DNA of 64,000 nt from Alectoria sarmentosa. Taxonomy: Eukaryota; Ascomycota; Lecanoromycetes; Lecanorales; Parmeliaceae. The notes under the pieces are model-generated. The model saw nothing but the letters and a program-made list of their open reading frames with translations. It was not told the DNA's origin and ran no database searches. The position numbers were made by a program, and so were the translations under genes. The stretch is taken from positions 1 through 64,000 of the forward strand of contig WOGZ01000124.1 in the NCBI GenBank assembly GCA_009733775.1. Reading direction: 5' to 3'. Of the stretch, positions 22,003-32,770 are shown piece after piece (the first letter of the stretch is position 1; each line of letters opens with the position of its first letter).

Positions 22003-22285
22003 TTGCGATACCAATGTCCTGTTCCATTGTAATGAGCTGGGATTGGGACGCTGTAGCTTCAATGAAACAAGGCCTATAGAGTCTGTTGAGAGTTGCGATT
22101 CTACCTTGATTCCAAGGATAATCTCCAGAGTAGCCTATTTAAGTAAGCTTGGCTTATCCCTGACGTCAAGTGGGGTAGCCCCGTAATCAAACCCCCACTT
22201 CCCAGAGTTCTTCCTTTTTGACTACATTGTCTAGACAAAACCACATAGAATCACTCAGGCTGACGCGCTTGAAGGGACTCGTCTG

Positions 22286-25200
22286 ATGGCGGCGGTAAGT
22301 AACGCATTCTTTTTCCAATGATAGGTATTAGCTCCGTTTTCACACTGATACATAATCGCAAACCAGACCTACACCGATATCTCCGATATTCCCGATGGTC
22401 GCTTACTTCAAGTCTCCTCTTCTCGTCTCAGCCAAGATGACATATCCGCAGAGTATGAGCATTCTACATTTGCCACCGAACTTTCACTGACATATCTTCA
22501 GTGTTATTGCTGTACATGGTCTCGGAACCACCTCTCCCAAGACATGGGAAGCTAGAGGAGACCAAGCATGTGGTACCCAAAGACCACTGGTCAATTGGCT
22601 CAGTGATGATGACATGCTGCCAAATGTCGTTCCCTCCGCCAACATATTCACCTTCACTTGGAACTCGAACTACTACAAGAATGCGCCTGTCGTACGTATA
22701 CAGGATGTGGCCGATATTCTCTTGAGTAAACTTCAAAGCCAGCGGGACAAGGTAGAATCAATACAAGTTTAGGTGAACTCTCTGATTTGTGGAATAGGAG
22801 AACATGCACTCGAGACCGCTTATTTTCATAGCTTCGTGCTTTGGGGGTCTTATCGTTACGAAGGTCAGGTTGAGTCCTTTGTAAAGCCTAACAAAGTTGG
22901 TTACTAAAGGCTTTAAGGCTCTCGAAATTGCCAATGTCAAAGGAAGCGAGTATCAGAAATTGGTCGTTGCAACATCCGGGGTTATTTTCCTCGGCTCTCC
23001 TCTGCAAGGCACTCGTGCCGGAACGTTTGCACAGTGGAGAAACATGCTGACGGGTGTTCTCAACGAAAGCCCTTCAAAGATGCTGCTTCAAGATCTCGAT
23101 GGCAGTACTAAAGTATTACGTGAGACATCGGAGCGATTCGTCAGAATGATTGCAGCTCCTCCAATGCAGATAATGACGAAGTTTTTCTGGGAATCCAGAA
23201 AGAGTCAAGTAGCCAACGCAATACTCCCAGCCCGGATAACAGGAATCTTAACCTACACACAGATGATTGTGAGACGCCTTGTTTTACCCACTGAGTATAG
23301 CTTACTGAGCCTGATGATGCATAGCTCGTCGAAGAAGACTCTGCGTGTATCTTAGGACTTCCAAGCCAACAGCTTGACGCGGCTCATGTGATGATGAACA
23401 AGTTTCGCGGCCCCAAGGACGCGAACTTCGAGCTGGTCAGTATCGCGGTTAAGAAAATGGTAGGAGAAGCAAAAAGGATTACTCTTGCTCAACGAGAAGG
23501 TAAAATCTCTCCTTGAGCAGTGAAATAGCCTATATTATTTCAACCTTGTTCTCTAACAGACACGCTCAACTTAGCTGTGAATATCCATAACGAGCATTTC
23601 ATGGTTTCTCGGCGAGTAAACACAGTGTTTACTGGCCGAGAGAAGGAGATCGAGGATCTTCAATCATCATTGTCCCCCTCTCATTCCACGAATTCGCAGG
23701 TCACAGGATCAAAGATCTATGTGATCTATGGTTTGGGGGGGGCCGGGAAAAGCGAAGTGGCTTTAAAGTTCGCGCACGATAATCGCGCCGAGTAAGATAC
23801 CGCAAGCTAGATTACTTAGCCTAAGTTGATTAGAATTTAGGTTCTGGGGTGTCTTTTGGCTCGATGCGAGCACCGAAAATTCGCTTAGCCGTGGTTTCAT
23901 GGATATTGCTGAGAAGTGCGACCTATACGACAAGAGCTCAAAATGTGCCAGATCGTGGCTCCAAGAGACCTCTCACTCTTGGTTGCTCATTTTAGACAAC
24001 GCCGATGATCCTACTCTTGACTATAGTTTATATTTACCTAGCACATCGAAAGGACACGTCTTAATGACATCACGCGTCCCAAAATGTGCAAATCTCCAGA
24101 CGGCGGGGAAGGACTACTACGAAAGCCTCAGTGAAGAAACAGCGGTCGAGCTTCTCTTCAAAGCCTCTAAGATCGACTTGAGCTTGTACAGTACTCACAA
24201 TATTGAGGCTCGGACTGTCGTGAATCTTTTAGGCCGCCATGCTCTCGCAATCGTTCTGGCTGGAGCATCCATAAGCCAAGGTATCTGTGATCTTGGAGAT
24301 TACGCGAAGACGTTTAAGAAACAGCGACAACGAGTTTTGGAAATTTCTCCCGAATTGGAAAGACCACGATACGGCAACGTCTACGCCACCTTTGAGGTGT
24401 CAGCCATTTACCTGAACGACCGGAGTGAATGCGGAGATCAGACCGCGGGATGTGCACTTGAGCTGCTCAATTGTTATGCTTTCATGAATTTCACAAGCTT
24501 CCCAGAAAGGTCATTCGAAGAGGCGTGGCGGAACTCAAGAAAACTTCGTCGTGACGTACATCCAAATACAGAAGAGCAAATTCAGGACCTTTCACCTTGG
24601 CATAGATCTCATCTTCCAAGTTTTATGCGGCAAGATTTGTCTGAAGGCCTCGATATGATGTCACTTCGCAAGGCCCAATCTTTGCTCGCCTCTCTATCCA
24701 TTGTTGTACTCGACTTGCCCGCACACACAACAAGCATGCATCCTGTCACGCATATGTGGTCTAGGGACCGCCTGGAGAAGGAAAAGAATCGTGAAAATAC
24801 TTGGCTGGGCGCAGTCTCCGTCCTTTGCTGTTCCATCAAAAATCCTTACCAGCAGCCTGAAGCTTTGTGGGTGCAGCTCCAGCCTCATATCGAATTGATT
24901 AAAAACCCTGCACCTGGTGAATATCTCCACAGCAACGAATTTCATCTTCATCAGTCTTTTTTTCGACTGAGCTGGGTTCTGCATAAACTACGAGCTGACA
25001 AAGCGGTGATTGAAATGCTTCAGGCGTGTTTTATAGAGGCGGATCAATCTTGGACCCAATTTACATATGGTATAAATATTCAAAGACTTTACGGTCGATG
25101 CTTAACAAACAATGGAAATGTCAGAGAAGCCACAAAGATTCTCGAGCGTGTCGTCAAGGCTCGAGAAAAGCTGGCCGAAGATGATCCTGATCGACTTGTT

Positions 25201-26316
25201 GCACAACATGAGCTCGCCGTGACTTATAAAGACAATGGACAAATTGATAAAGCCATCAAGCTACTCGAGCATATCGTTAAGATTGAAGAAAAGCTGCCCG
25301 AAGATGATCTTGATCGACTTACTTCACAACATGCGCTCGCCATGACTTATGAAGACAATGGACAAATTGATAAAGCCATCAAGCTACTCGAGCATATCGT
25401 TAAGATTGAAGAAAAGCTGCCCGAAGATGATCTTGATCGACTTACTTCACAACATGCGCTCGCCATGACTTATGAAGACAATGGACAAATTGATAAAGCC
25501 ATCAAGCTACTCGAGCATATCGTTAAGATTGAAGAAAAGCTGCCCGAAGATCATCCTGATCGATTGGCTTCGCAGCATGAGCTTGGTATAGCTTATGGAG
25601 AAAATAAACAAATCGATAAAGCCATCAAGCTGCTCGAGCATATCGTTAAGGTTCAAGAAGAACTGGCCGAAGATCATCCTCATCGACTTGCTTCGCAGCA
25701 TGCGCTCGCCGGGGTTTATCGAGAAAATGGACAAGTTGATGAGGCCATCAAGCTACTCGAGTATATCGTAAAGATGCACGAAAAGCTGGCCGAAGACCAT
25801 CCTGACCGGCTTGCTGCGCAGCATGAACTCGCCTTGACTTATCGAGAAAATGGACAAATTGATAAGGCCATCAAGCTACTCGAGCATGTCGTTAGGATTA
25901 GAGAAGGAAAGTTGACCGAAGATCATCCTAACCGACTCGCTTCGCAGCATACGCTCGCTATAAGTCATCGACAAAATGGACAAATTGATAAAGCCATCAA
26001 GCTATTCGAGCATGTCGTTAAGATTCAAAAGGGAAAGTTGATCGAAGACCATCCTGACCGGCTTGCTTCGCAGCATGAACTCGCCTTGACTTATCGAAAA
26101 AACGGACAAATTGAAGAAGCCATCAAGCTACTCGAGTATGTAGTTAAGATTCAAAAGGGAAAGCTGGCCGAAGATGATCCTGATCGACTTGTCTCACAGA
26201 AAGCGCTCGCCTTGTTCTATCGAGAAAACGGACAAGTTGACAAGGCCGAAGAAATTGAAGGTAGAGTCCCATCAGAGACAGACGGTGAATGGTCTACTAC
26301 CGATGGAGACGATTGA
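22286..26316 (+). CDS. Hydrolase-NB-ARC-TPR NLR-like protein, 1214 aa
   Basis: Eight exons: 22286-22294, 22367-22452, 22502-22751, 22798-22863, 22918-23268, 23325-23499, 23560-23791, 23841-26316; all junctions keep frame. Residues ~30-300 form an alpha/beta-hydrolase-type domain (VIAVHGLGTT, NIFTFTWNSNYY, GVIFLGSPLQGT). At the nucleophile elbow, where relatives have G-H-S-x-G-G, this protein reads I-A-S-C-F-G-G, so the catalytic Ser position is Cys129. An NB-ARC domain follows, with P-loop GLGGAGKSE at about 370 and Walker B WLLILDNADD at about 437. The C-terminus is roughly nine TPR units of 41-42 aa (NGQIDKAIKLLEHIVKIEEK type) from about residue 805. This is the architecture of fungal NLRs used in nonself recognition. 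Whether the N-terminal domain is an active enzyme is doubtful given the elbow. Confidence 0.88.
25231..25476 (+). repeat. Perfect 2 x 123-bp tandem repeat within TPR array
   Basis: 25231-25353 and 25354-25476 are identical over 123 bp, each encoding one 41-aa TPR. The next unit stays identical for about its first 75 bases. Neighbouring units diverge by synonymous and nonsynonymous changes, and the later ones are 126 bp because of an added Gly codon. The pattern indicates recent unit duplication or gene conversion. Confidence 0.92.
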
Positions 26317-27031
26317 AGTTTTCTTTTCCTTTGATCAAAGGGTCGACACTACGTGGGAGGGAAAATGGATATGGAGTGGCTCATAGTCTCATCCGCTGTC
26401 CTTCACCTTAAATTGTCTTGGTCTCTACAGACTTTACACATTGCATCCGATTTTATACTACGTTGGAGACTCTCTAGCTTCATATCGTTCAAAGTGGGCT
26501 GGTGATGAGCCTCTGACATCAACGGCTCAGGCTTCGAGAGCAAGACTGCTTGGGACCACCAACGTACTTTTTTGTCGTGCTCAAGAAGATCTTCATTTCA
26601 AGAGCATTGGTCCACCTTTCCCCGGAGTATAGGACGATGGATTCTGTATTTGCCAGGAATGTCGCGGGTTTCATTATTTCTATCATGATGGTATTAACTC
26701 TTTGTATGTTCTTTTGCTTAGTCGATGACCCATCCGAAAACATGTTCTGTCCAACGATGGCTGTTCTATATTAACTGTGATCAACTATATCTTAGAGGGT
26801 TCACCTATCTTGAGCTGCCCTATACGGTCGCGTAATAGTTGCTAAAATACCGAAATGGCAATCCAACCACACCTGTTCCTCTCGGATTACATTTCTACAG
26901 TCATTCATTGCACTCAAAATCCATCGCAAAGACATTAGTCTTGTATTTCTACTATTCTGTTGAATTCAGGAGCCTTGCGCTCACCAACAAGTATCTATTT
27001 CCCCTAGAATAGAGTATCTGGGTCTTTACAA

Positions 27032-27269
27032 GCTAGGCGACGGGATTCGATATCTCGGTACTAAATCTTACCGTGGCTCTAGAGGATACTCCCAGAAATT
27101 CTCTCCTAAGAGAACGTAGTTGCAGACAAAAGGAAGTGATGTCAAGCCTAGCTACCAAGCCTAGAGGGGCGACGCTCTCGCCTAGCAGAGACCTCCTGGG
27201 AGCACTCCCCCAGAACCACGGTAAAGCACCCAGGATCCAATACCGAGACCTCCAATCCCGTCGCCTAGC
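27032..27269. mobile_element. Foldback (MITE-like) element, 238 bp
   Basis: The left end reads GCTAGGCGACGGGATT, then TCTCGGTA and TTACCGTGG. The right end is its reverse complement (CCACGGTAA, TACCGAGA, AATCCCGTCGCCTAGC). Pairing continues inward through CTCCCAG and TCTC for about 95 nt per arm at roughly 70-80 percent identity, so nearly the whole element folds into one imperfect hairpin. It has no coding capacity. No clean target duplication was found. Confidence 0.65.
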
Positions 27270-28840
27270 CTAAGGAAAACACCCCAGGAGATCTCTTACA
27301 AAATCATCCTCCCTGAAAAATTCTTTGCCGCCCGATGAGATGCCGTGAAGGTTCGCTTTTGCTGATTGTGCTTGGAAACACAATTTCGTCCCGCGCTCGA
27401 CTCAGGAGTCATCCTACTGTACCAAGTACTTCTGAATCCAAGGGAGAGTGCTCCTTCTCATACCTGAAATACAAAGCATGCCGTCAAGTGCACGAGCGGA
27501 GGCATCTTTGGGCACTTCACACCAAGCGTACAGCCGAAGCTATTTCCTTATTCTCGGCAAGGCTACCCTGGGACTCGGGAATCGTAGTGACCTTATTGGG
27601 CTCAACAAATGGCAAGTGATATAGGCTCCAGGTCGGTAGAGTATCGATGGTTGGTACTGGCTGTGATTGGAGTTATTTCGTTCCCGAGGCTAGAGCGATA
27701 TTGGTATGGTATTTATTGTTTAGGGCTCAAACCATAGCCCCCGGATCTGATGGTCGCATCCTGTCCATACAGTGTATACTTTCGAGCGCTAGAAGAAGAA
27801 GGAAACCTATATGATCCCGGGGCTTATTTGTTCGGAATCAAGCGATCTTTCAAGGAGAAGAACGGGATTATTGTTCGTCACGAAATGTGGGGTCTGCATG
27901 TGGTTCGGTTTGTGACAATGCTATACTTGAAGCCCCTACCGTTCAGCGCCCGGTCTCCGTACATCATTGTACGGTACATGATTCGCCCCGAGCTGTACGG
28001 ACTCTCTAGAATTTATGGTACTGGGAACCGGGTTTCATTTACGCTATAGAATTATTCCATTCATTTCAGGCCTGTACAACCACGTTTGCTTAGGCGTACT
28101 ATTTAAGGTACCAATGGTCTTATATAACAACTTTCGGATATCTGGTCTGCGAGCGAAAGTGTCTTTGCTCCGGGACTCTGTCCCCAAAACTATAGCACCA
28201 TAACCTCATGCCGGAGCGAAAGGGACTCTGCCCTCCATCTGGATATAACCCACTAAAAAGTCCTAGCCCGACATCCATGTTGAACTCAAAATGTTCATAG
28301 CTCTAGGGCACTCTACTGAAGTTCTTGCGATTCTTCATTCTTGGTACTCCCTTAGCAAAACCATGTTCTTCAATATCGAATATTTAATTCGAATCCCGAA
28401 CCCTCTGTGAGACGGCACTATACACACTGGAACGCTCGTCACCCCGTATCCCCTCCGCTGAACGCTCTATTGATAAATATCATTCCATTCTATCCAGTAC
28501 CCAGGAATCTGTGTTTTATTCTTAGTCTTTGCTGAGCAGGACCTTTTCTTTGCCCTCAAAAGTTGTGCTTCAATACAGTTGTCCGCAACCCTATCATGCA
28601 CATGAATCCTCAAAGGTGTCGCTGACAAAGGTCGACAATGGCCAGATTGTCCGTCTTGCACCACAGGTTTGGGTCGTTGCGACCGAGACTAACGAAAGTG
28701 AGGCTGATTGTAAAGTAATATGTGCTGGGGGCGCGGGCTTCCCAGTAGTGAGTGGAAAGCTTGGAAGATCTCTACAGTTACATTGATACTTGTTCTTTTT
28801 ACGCTCGGGGGAGACCCCAGGAACCCCCCTCTCCCTTTGG

Positions 28841-28966
28841 GGGCTCTCCGAGGGCTCCTGCCGAAAGGGCTGTCCTCGCAAGCTCGAAATCATGATACGT
28901 GATGCATTATATATGGGACTTCGAGCTTGCTTGACAACCCCTCCGGCAGGAGCCCTCGGAGAGCCC
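28841..28966. repeat. Long palindrome with 23-nt perfect arms
   Basis: Arms 28841-28863 and 28944-28966 are perfect reverse complements over 23 nt (core CTCCGAGGGCTCCTGCCG). A second inner pair, GCAAGCTCGAA (28878-28888) and TTCGAGCTTGC (28920-28930), is also perfect. Outward, weaker pairing (CCCTTTGG against TCGAAGGG) extends the structure toward 28821 and 28985. It looks like a foldback or MITE remnant. Confidence 0.75.
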
Positions 28967-29549
28967 TCGAAGGGTAAAAGGGTTCAGAAAAAAGAGCTTA
29001 TCAGAGGCTCAGAAGAGTTCAAGAAAGATCCCATCTATCATCAAAGTTTTGATTCATGGAATCAAGTTTCGTGAAAATAGCATCATTCGAAAGCGCGTAT
29101 TTTAATCTGTAACATTTTTTGTTCAATTTATTATCATATTATATGTGAAACGAAGGGAATGAAAAAGAATAGAATGTAAGAAGTTGATGTTCGAGGTTCA
29201 GCCTTATGGGGTGACTTATTTGGGACGTACCCGCTTTTAGATCGAAGATGAAAAAATAAGGTGTGTTTAAGCTTGAAAATCGCGAATTTCGAAGATCTGA
29301 TTGATGGAACCTTATATTAAGCATATACAGCTTTTTCCTGCATAATTTTTGACCATGAAGAAAGCAAGCTTTCCAATGATAGACCTAATCTTGATGAAGT
29401 CATAGCCTGCCGCTAATCCAGCCGTAGGCCCTAAAAATTCCACCCCAGTCAGCAGCTGAGCCTGCTGCCTGTGCTCAGTTGAATCCTATGTCCAGTCATC
29501 TCGCTGCAGACCATTATCCACGCTCGAACTTGCGCGCTTCTAGTAAACC

Positions 29550-30945
29550 ATGGGCTATTGCGAGACGCTCTGTCAACTCTGCGGGGTCAGTTTCGCCATT
29601 GCGCGCCTGCGCCCGCGTCGATGAACCCGTAGAAGCCGCCTGGAATTACGCCGGCTCCGACTTCATCAACGAGTGTGACGAATTCAACGGGATTTGTGGA
29701 GAAGGTAGTGGATGTAGAATGCAAGACGATGAGGACGGTCGCGCGGGAGAGCACCTCGCTGGTCCCGGTTGTGTCTCTGAAAGCGGATACTCTGGACACG
29801 GGATCTCGTTGGCGGAGATGAAAGGATGTCGGGCCGTTCAGTGCTTGGTCAAGAAAGATGCTGATTGGATGCCTGAGGATGATGATCAGAATTGCGAAAT
29901 TGAGGAGGATTATTTCTTGACTGGCGTTGGCGATGGTTCCCCGGACGAGGCGCCGCTGGAGGATATTGCGCCTGTGAGACACGGCATCAGTGATATCATT
30001 CTCTACAACATGGTATTCGTTCTGATCTGCATTAGTACTCCTAAACAACGCGCTAATGGACGTTCCCCAAGGCGGACGATCCCGAGTTGGGTCTTCCATT
30101 CCATCCCACATGCCTCGAGATATATAAGAAAGTTTGCGAGATTCGCATTGGCAGAATCGACCTCGAGGGCCTGTTCTATTGGCGTCAAGTGTGCCTCTTC
30201 TTCCCAACCAGACCCTTGCCGAACGCTGACTTGTCACATATTCCAGCTCGATTGCGACTTCAAAACCTTCTTCGAGGAGTTCCCTCGCGAATCCGCAGTC
30301 AGAACCAGCAGCGAGCAGTTTTGGAGGCATCAGCCCGGCTGCGAATATCTCGCTGCAAACCCTATAGACATTCCCGGCCTTTCGCAACGGCTTAAACCTC
30401 CGGTATATGACGCCGGCAAGAAACCCACATTCGGCGGTAACAAAGAACCTGATAGTAATCGCACACCACCATTTACAGTACAAGACCCATTTTCAGCACT
30501 CTCCGCTGAGATTACCAGCATGGTCCTGGATCACCTAGGATCCAAAGACATTGCGAATCTGAGGCTCGCCACGCCAGTCTTCCGACAGCTTCCGACTCTT
30601 CTGTTCCGTAGGCTCTTATTGGAGGATATGCCGTGGCTGTTCGAAGTGAAGGATCTAGACATAGCTAGGATTGATTGGTACGACTGGTATTGCACGTGGA
30701 AGAATGGCTGGGGGGATCTGAAGGGGTTGCGGAACAGGAGGAGGATCTGGCGAGACGTGGAGGAAATAGTCAGTAGGATCACAAGATTCAGAAAGAGGGC
30801 AAGATTGGCGATGTGTGATTCGAAGTTTCAAATTGGCACCCGTTGGGCGAATGCAAAGCACGCTTGTCGTCAGCTCCTCAAGACTCCGCGCAAAGCCTTG
30901 GTCTTAGCTCCTCCAATCTTGTTTCAAGAGACAGAGATCTATTAA
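29550..30945 (+). CDS. F-box-type protein with 1-bp frameshift near the start
   Basis: From ATG 29550 the protein reads MGYCETLCQLCGVSFAIARL, the usual Cys-rich start of a group of fungal F-box proteins, but this frame ends a few codons later. The body is in another frame from RVDEPVEAAWNYAG on. One extra C in the run at 29612-29614 explains the break. Introns are 30013-30071 and 30189-30246; both keep frame. Body blocks: EHLAGPGCVS, SGHGISLAEMKGCRAVQ, DDPELGLPFHPTCLEIYKK, EQFWRHQPGCEYLAANP and an F-box-like core FSALSAEITSMVLDHLGSKD. F-box proteins link substrates to SCF ubiquitin ligases. If the C is an assembly error, the product is 425 aa; otherwise the gene is recently broken or starts at ATG 29488. 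Confidence 0.7.
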
Positions 30946-31734
30946 ATGTACCATCACCGCAGCAATGACGCTCTACTGCCTCTGCCTCTAAATCCATATT
31001 ATTCCGCCCGCCCCGTCCCTGGTTCGCAGCGGCACATTGAGAGGGTAGCCAGATCTCTTCTTCAGCTTCAATGGAAAGCGCGCTGCAGTTCCAATACTCA
31101 CAGCAGAGATTCGCATCGCATCACGCGAGGACCTTGTGCTTCCATTTCTCGTTTTCACTTGTGACCACGTTTAGATTAGAGCAAGTTTAGTGCGACCGTA
31201 CCGGCCTTGTTTTTTGACAAGGTGTATTCGACCCTAACATACCTACTAAATCATATATCAATTGGTCACGTCTTACTATGACCAAATGACGATTACTTCC
31301 TAGAGGACGAGCAACCATTTCAACATTTTGTTCTACATTTCAAATACCACAACTACCAAAATCCCATGAGACCGCCCACACTACAACAGGTATGGACTCC
31401 CAACTGAACAGAAGCAGCTGTGACAGCTGTTTTGGAAAGGCGAAAATGAATGAGTTCTGATTCATCGTTGATCAGCGAGGATACCACCGCAGATACCACG
31501 TTTCTCGTACAATCTGATGAAGTAGCTACAGGACTTCTCAGCCCCTCATGCTCTGCTTTGCGCCGCAAAGCTCTCGGAAATGACCGAATGTGTGTGGACA
31601 TACTAAGCTACTATTCACCACTATCAACGGCTGCATTTTGGCGATATATACAGCGGACCGCACCCAAGGCGCCCAATACAGTTCGCCCAGAGGCCCAAAG
31701 CAATCCGAAATGAAATTATTCACACAATTTATGC

Positions 31735-31850
31735 GCTGTCCAAATGTCAGACGGTCCAATAGGCCGGTCCGAACTGATAGTGCGGAATTTAGGAGTGGAC
31801 CATCTGCATCGTCAAGGCTGTCCTCGTCTGACGCCCACAAGGCCCTTTGG
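31735..31850 (+). repeat. Short dispersed repeat, copy 1 (second at 34625)
   Basis: The block CCAAATGTCAGACGGTCCAA and the following TAGTGCG and CGTCTGACGCC segments recur, with indels, at about 34636-34712 (CCGAATGTCAGACGGTCCAA, TAGTGCGACGAAT, CGTCGGACGCC). The unit is about 80-115 bp, with no coding capacity and no clear terminal repeats. Confidence 0.5.
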
Positions 31851-31974
31851 GTCCTCAGACTCACGTTACTGATATCTATATCCAACGCAATGCATCGCTC
31901 CTCTTCACATCTCAAAGTAAAGGATCATTGTCTTCAGATCCGCTAGCAATATAGCAACTCGGAGAGAAATCGCT

Positions 31975-32070
31975 TAATGGAGTCAATTCCGTAATCGAAG
32001 TTTCTCCCAGCAGCCTACTTACCAGTCACTATCTCTCCGGGTTCTAGGCATTCTGCTTGCAAGACGTTTG
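31975..32070 (+). pseudogene. Relic of a DUF7580-type gene 5' end
   Basis: This stretch resembles 38426-38530, the first exon, first intron and start of exon 2 of the intact DUF7580 gene. Shared pieces are CAGCAGCCT(A/G)CTTACCA and CACT, then a (C/T)TCxTAGGC acceptor followed by CTTGCAA. The similarity includes intron sequence, so it reflects a duplication rather than protein conservation. The remaining reading frame is broken by a stop (TAA at about 31991) and no downstream exons are found. Confidence 0.4.
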
Positions 32071-32770
32071 TGAAAAGCTTCATAGAGTCAATTTGAAAAT
32101 ACCGGCATGGGCTCGACGGTTGCAACACTGTTATAAAACCTTTTTTTGTTTGCTGTTTGACAAACCCGCAAAAGTCTTCACGGGCACACGATTTCTTCTG
32201 CGTGATTATCTAAAACGGCATCTTTCTAATTTAGTGAGTAAATCGCATTGTTATTTATATTAGCACTGGAGCTGCTCTAATGATATATAAGGAGAAGAAC
32301 GCTGTGCCTTGACTCCTTCCCTAATTGGTAGAAGGAGCCACGGCCCGACCACTTATTTTCCTGCCCGCAATTAAAAGCATCGGCAATCTACATGCGAGGA
32401 CGTAAATCAGATATTTGTTAGCTCGCTCCATCCAAGGACCTTTAACACTGTCCTTTCGCCACTCGAGCTCTTTTAACATCTTATCAGCTCGCTCCGCTTA
32501 TGTGGTCAAGAACATTTGACACTTTGCTTTCGGAGGTTCGTTCGCCTCCTCTCGTACGATCGTCTTTCGTAACCTGTTTTGCAAAAATGTACGATCCCAG
32601 TCACACATTCCAGATTTTGTCCACGGAATAACAGAGGCCACACGTGACACAGAACCTACCCGTCACCACATGGTGGAAGACTGCGGCGTCTTCCCCTCCT
32701 TCCTCCAGCTTTCCTGCCTTTCACATAAAGTATATATTTCACAGCTGCCTTCACCTTGCCACTACCCAGA

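Larger units (their letters stand above)
26317..29549. other. Intergenic region with two foldback elements
   Basis: In this 3.2-kb stretch no gene is supported. The short ORFs at 26441-26774, 27335-27619, 27750-28203 and 28529-28786 have no family signatures, and no splice junctions connect them. It contains the foldback repeats at 27032-27269 and 28841-28966. 29080-29350 is AT-rich. Confidence 0.55.
30946..32770. other. Intergenic with small gene relics
   Basis: No complete gene is supported. It holds a short dispersed repeat (about 31735-31850) and a relic of a DUF7580-type gene start (about 31975-32070). ORFs at 31353-31946 on both strands overlap one another and have no family features. 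Confidence 0.5.

Noticed and set aside
25087..26270. CRISPR-like array
   Set aside because: The repeats are 123-126 bp, contiguous and in frame, and encode TPR units of one protein.
29587..30483. 298-codon ORF on the minus strand
   Set aside because: Shadow of the F-box gene at 29550-30945, which has family blocks and two good introns.
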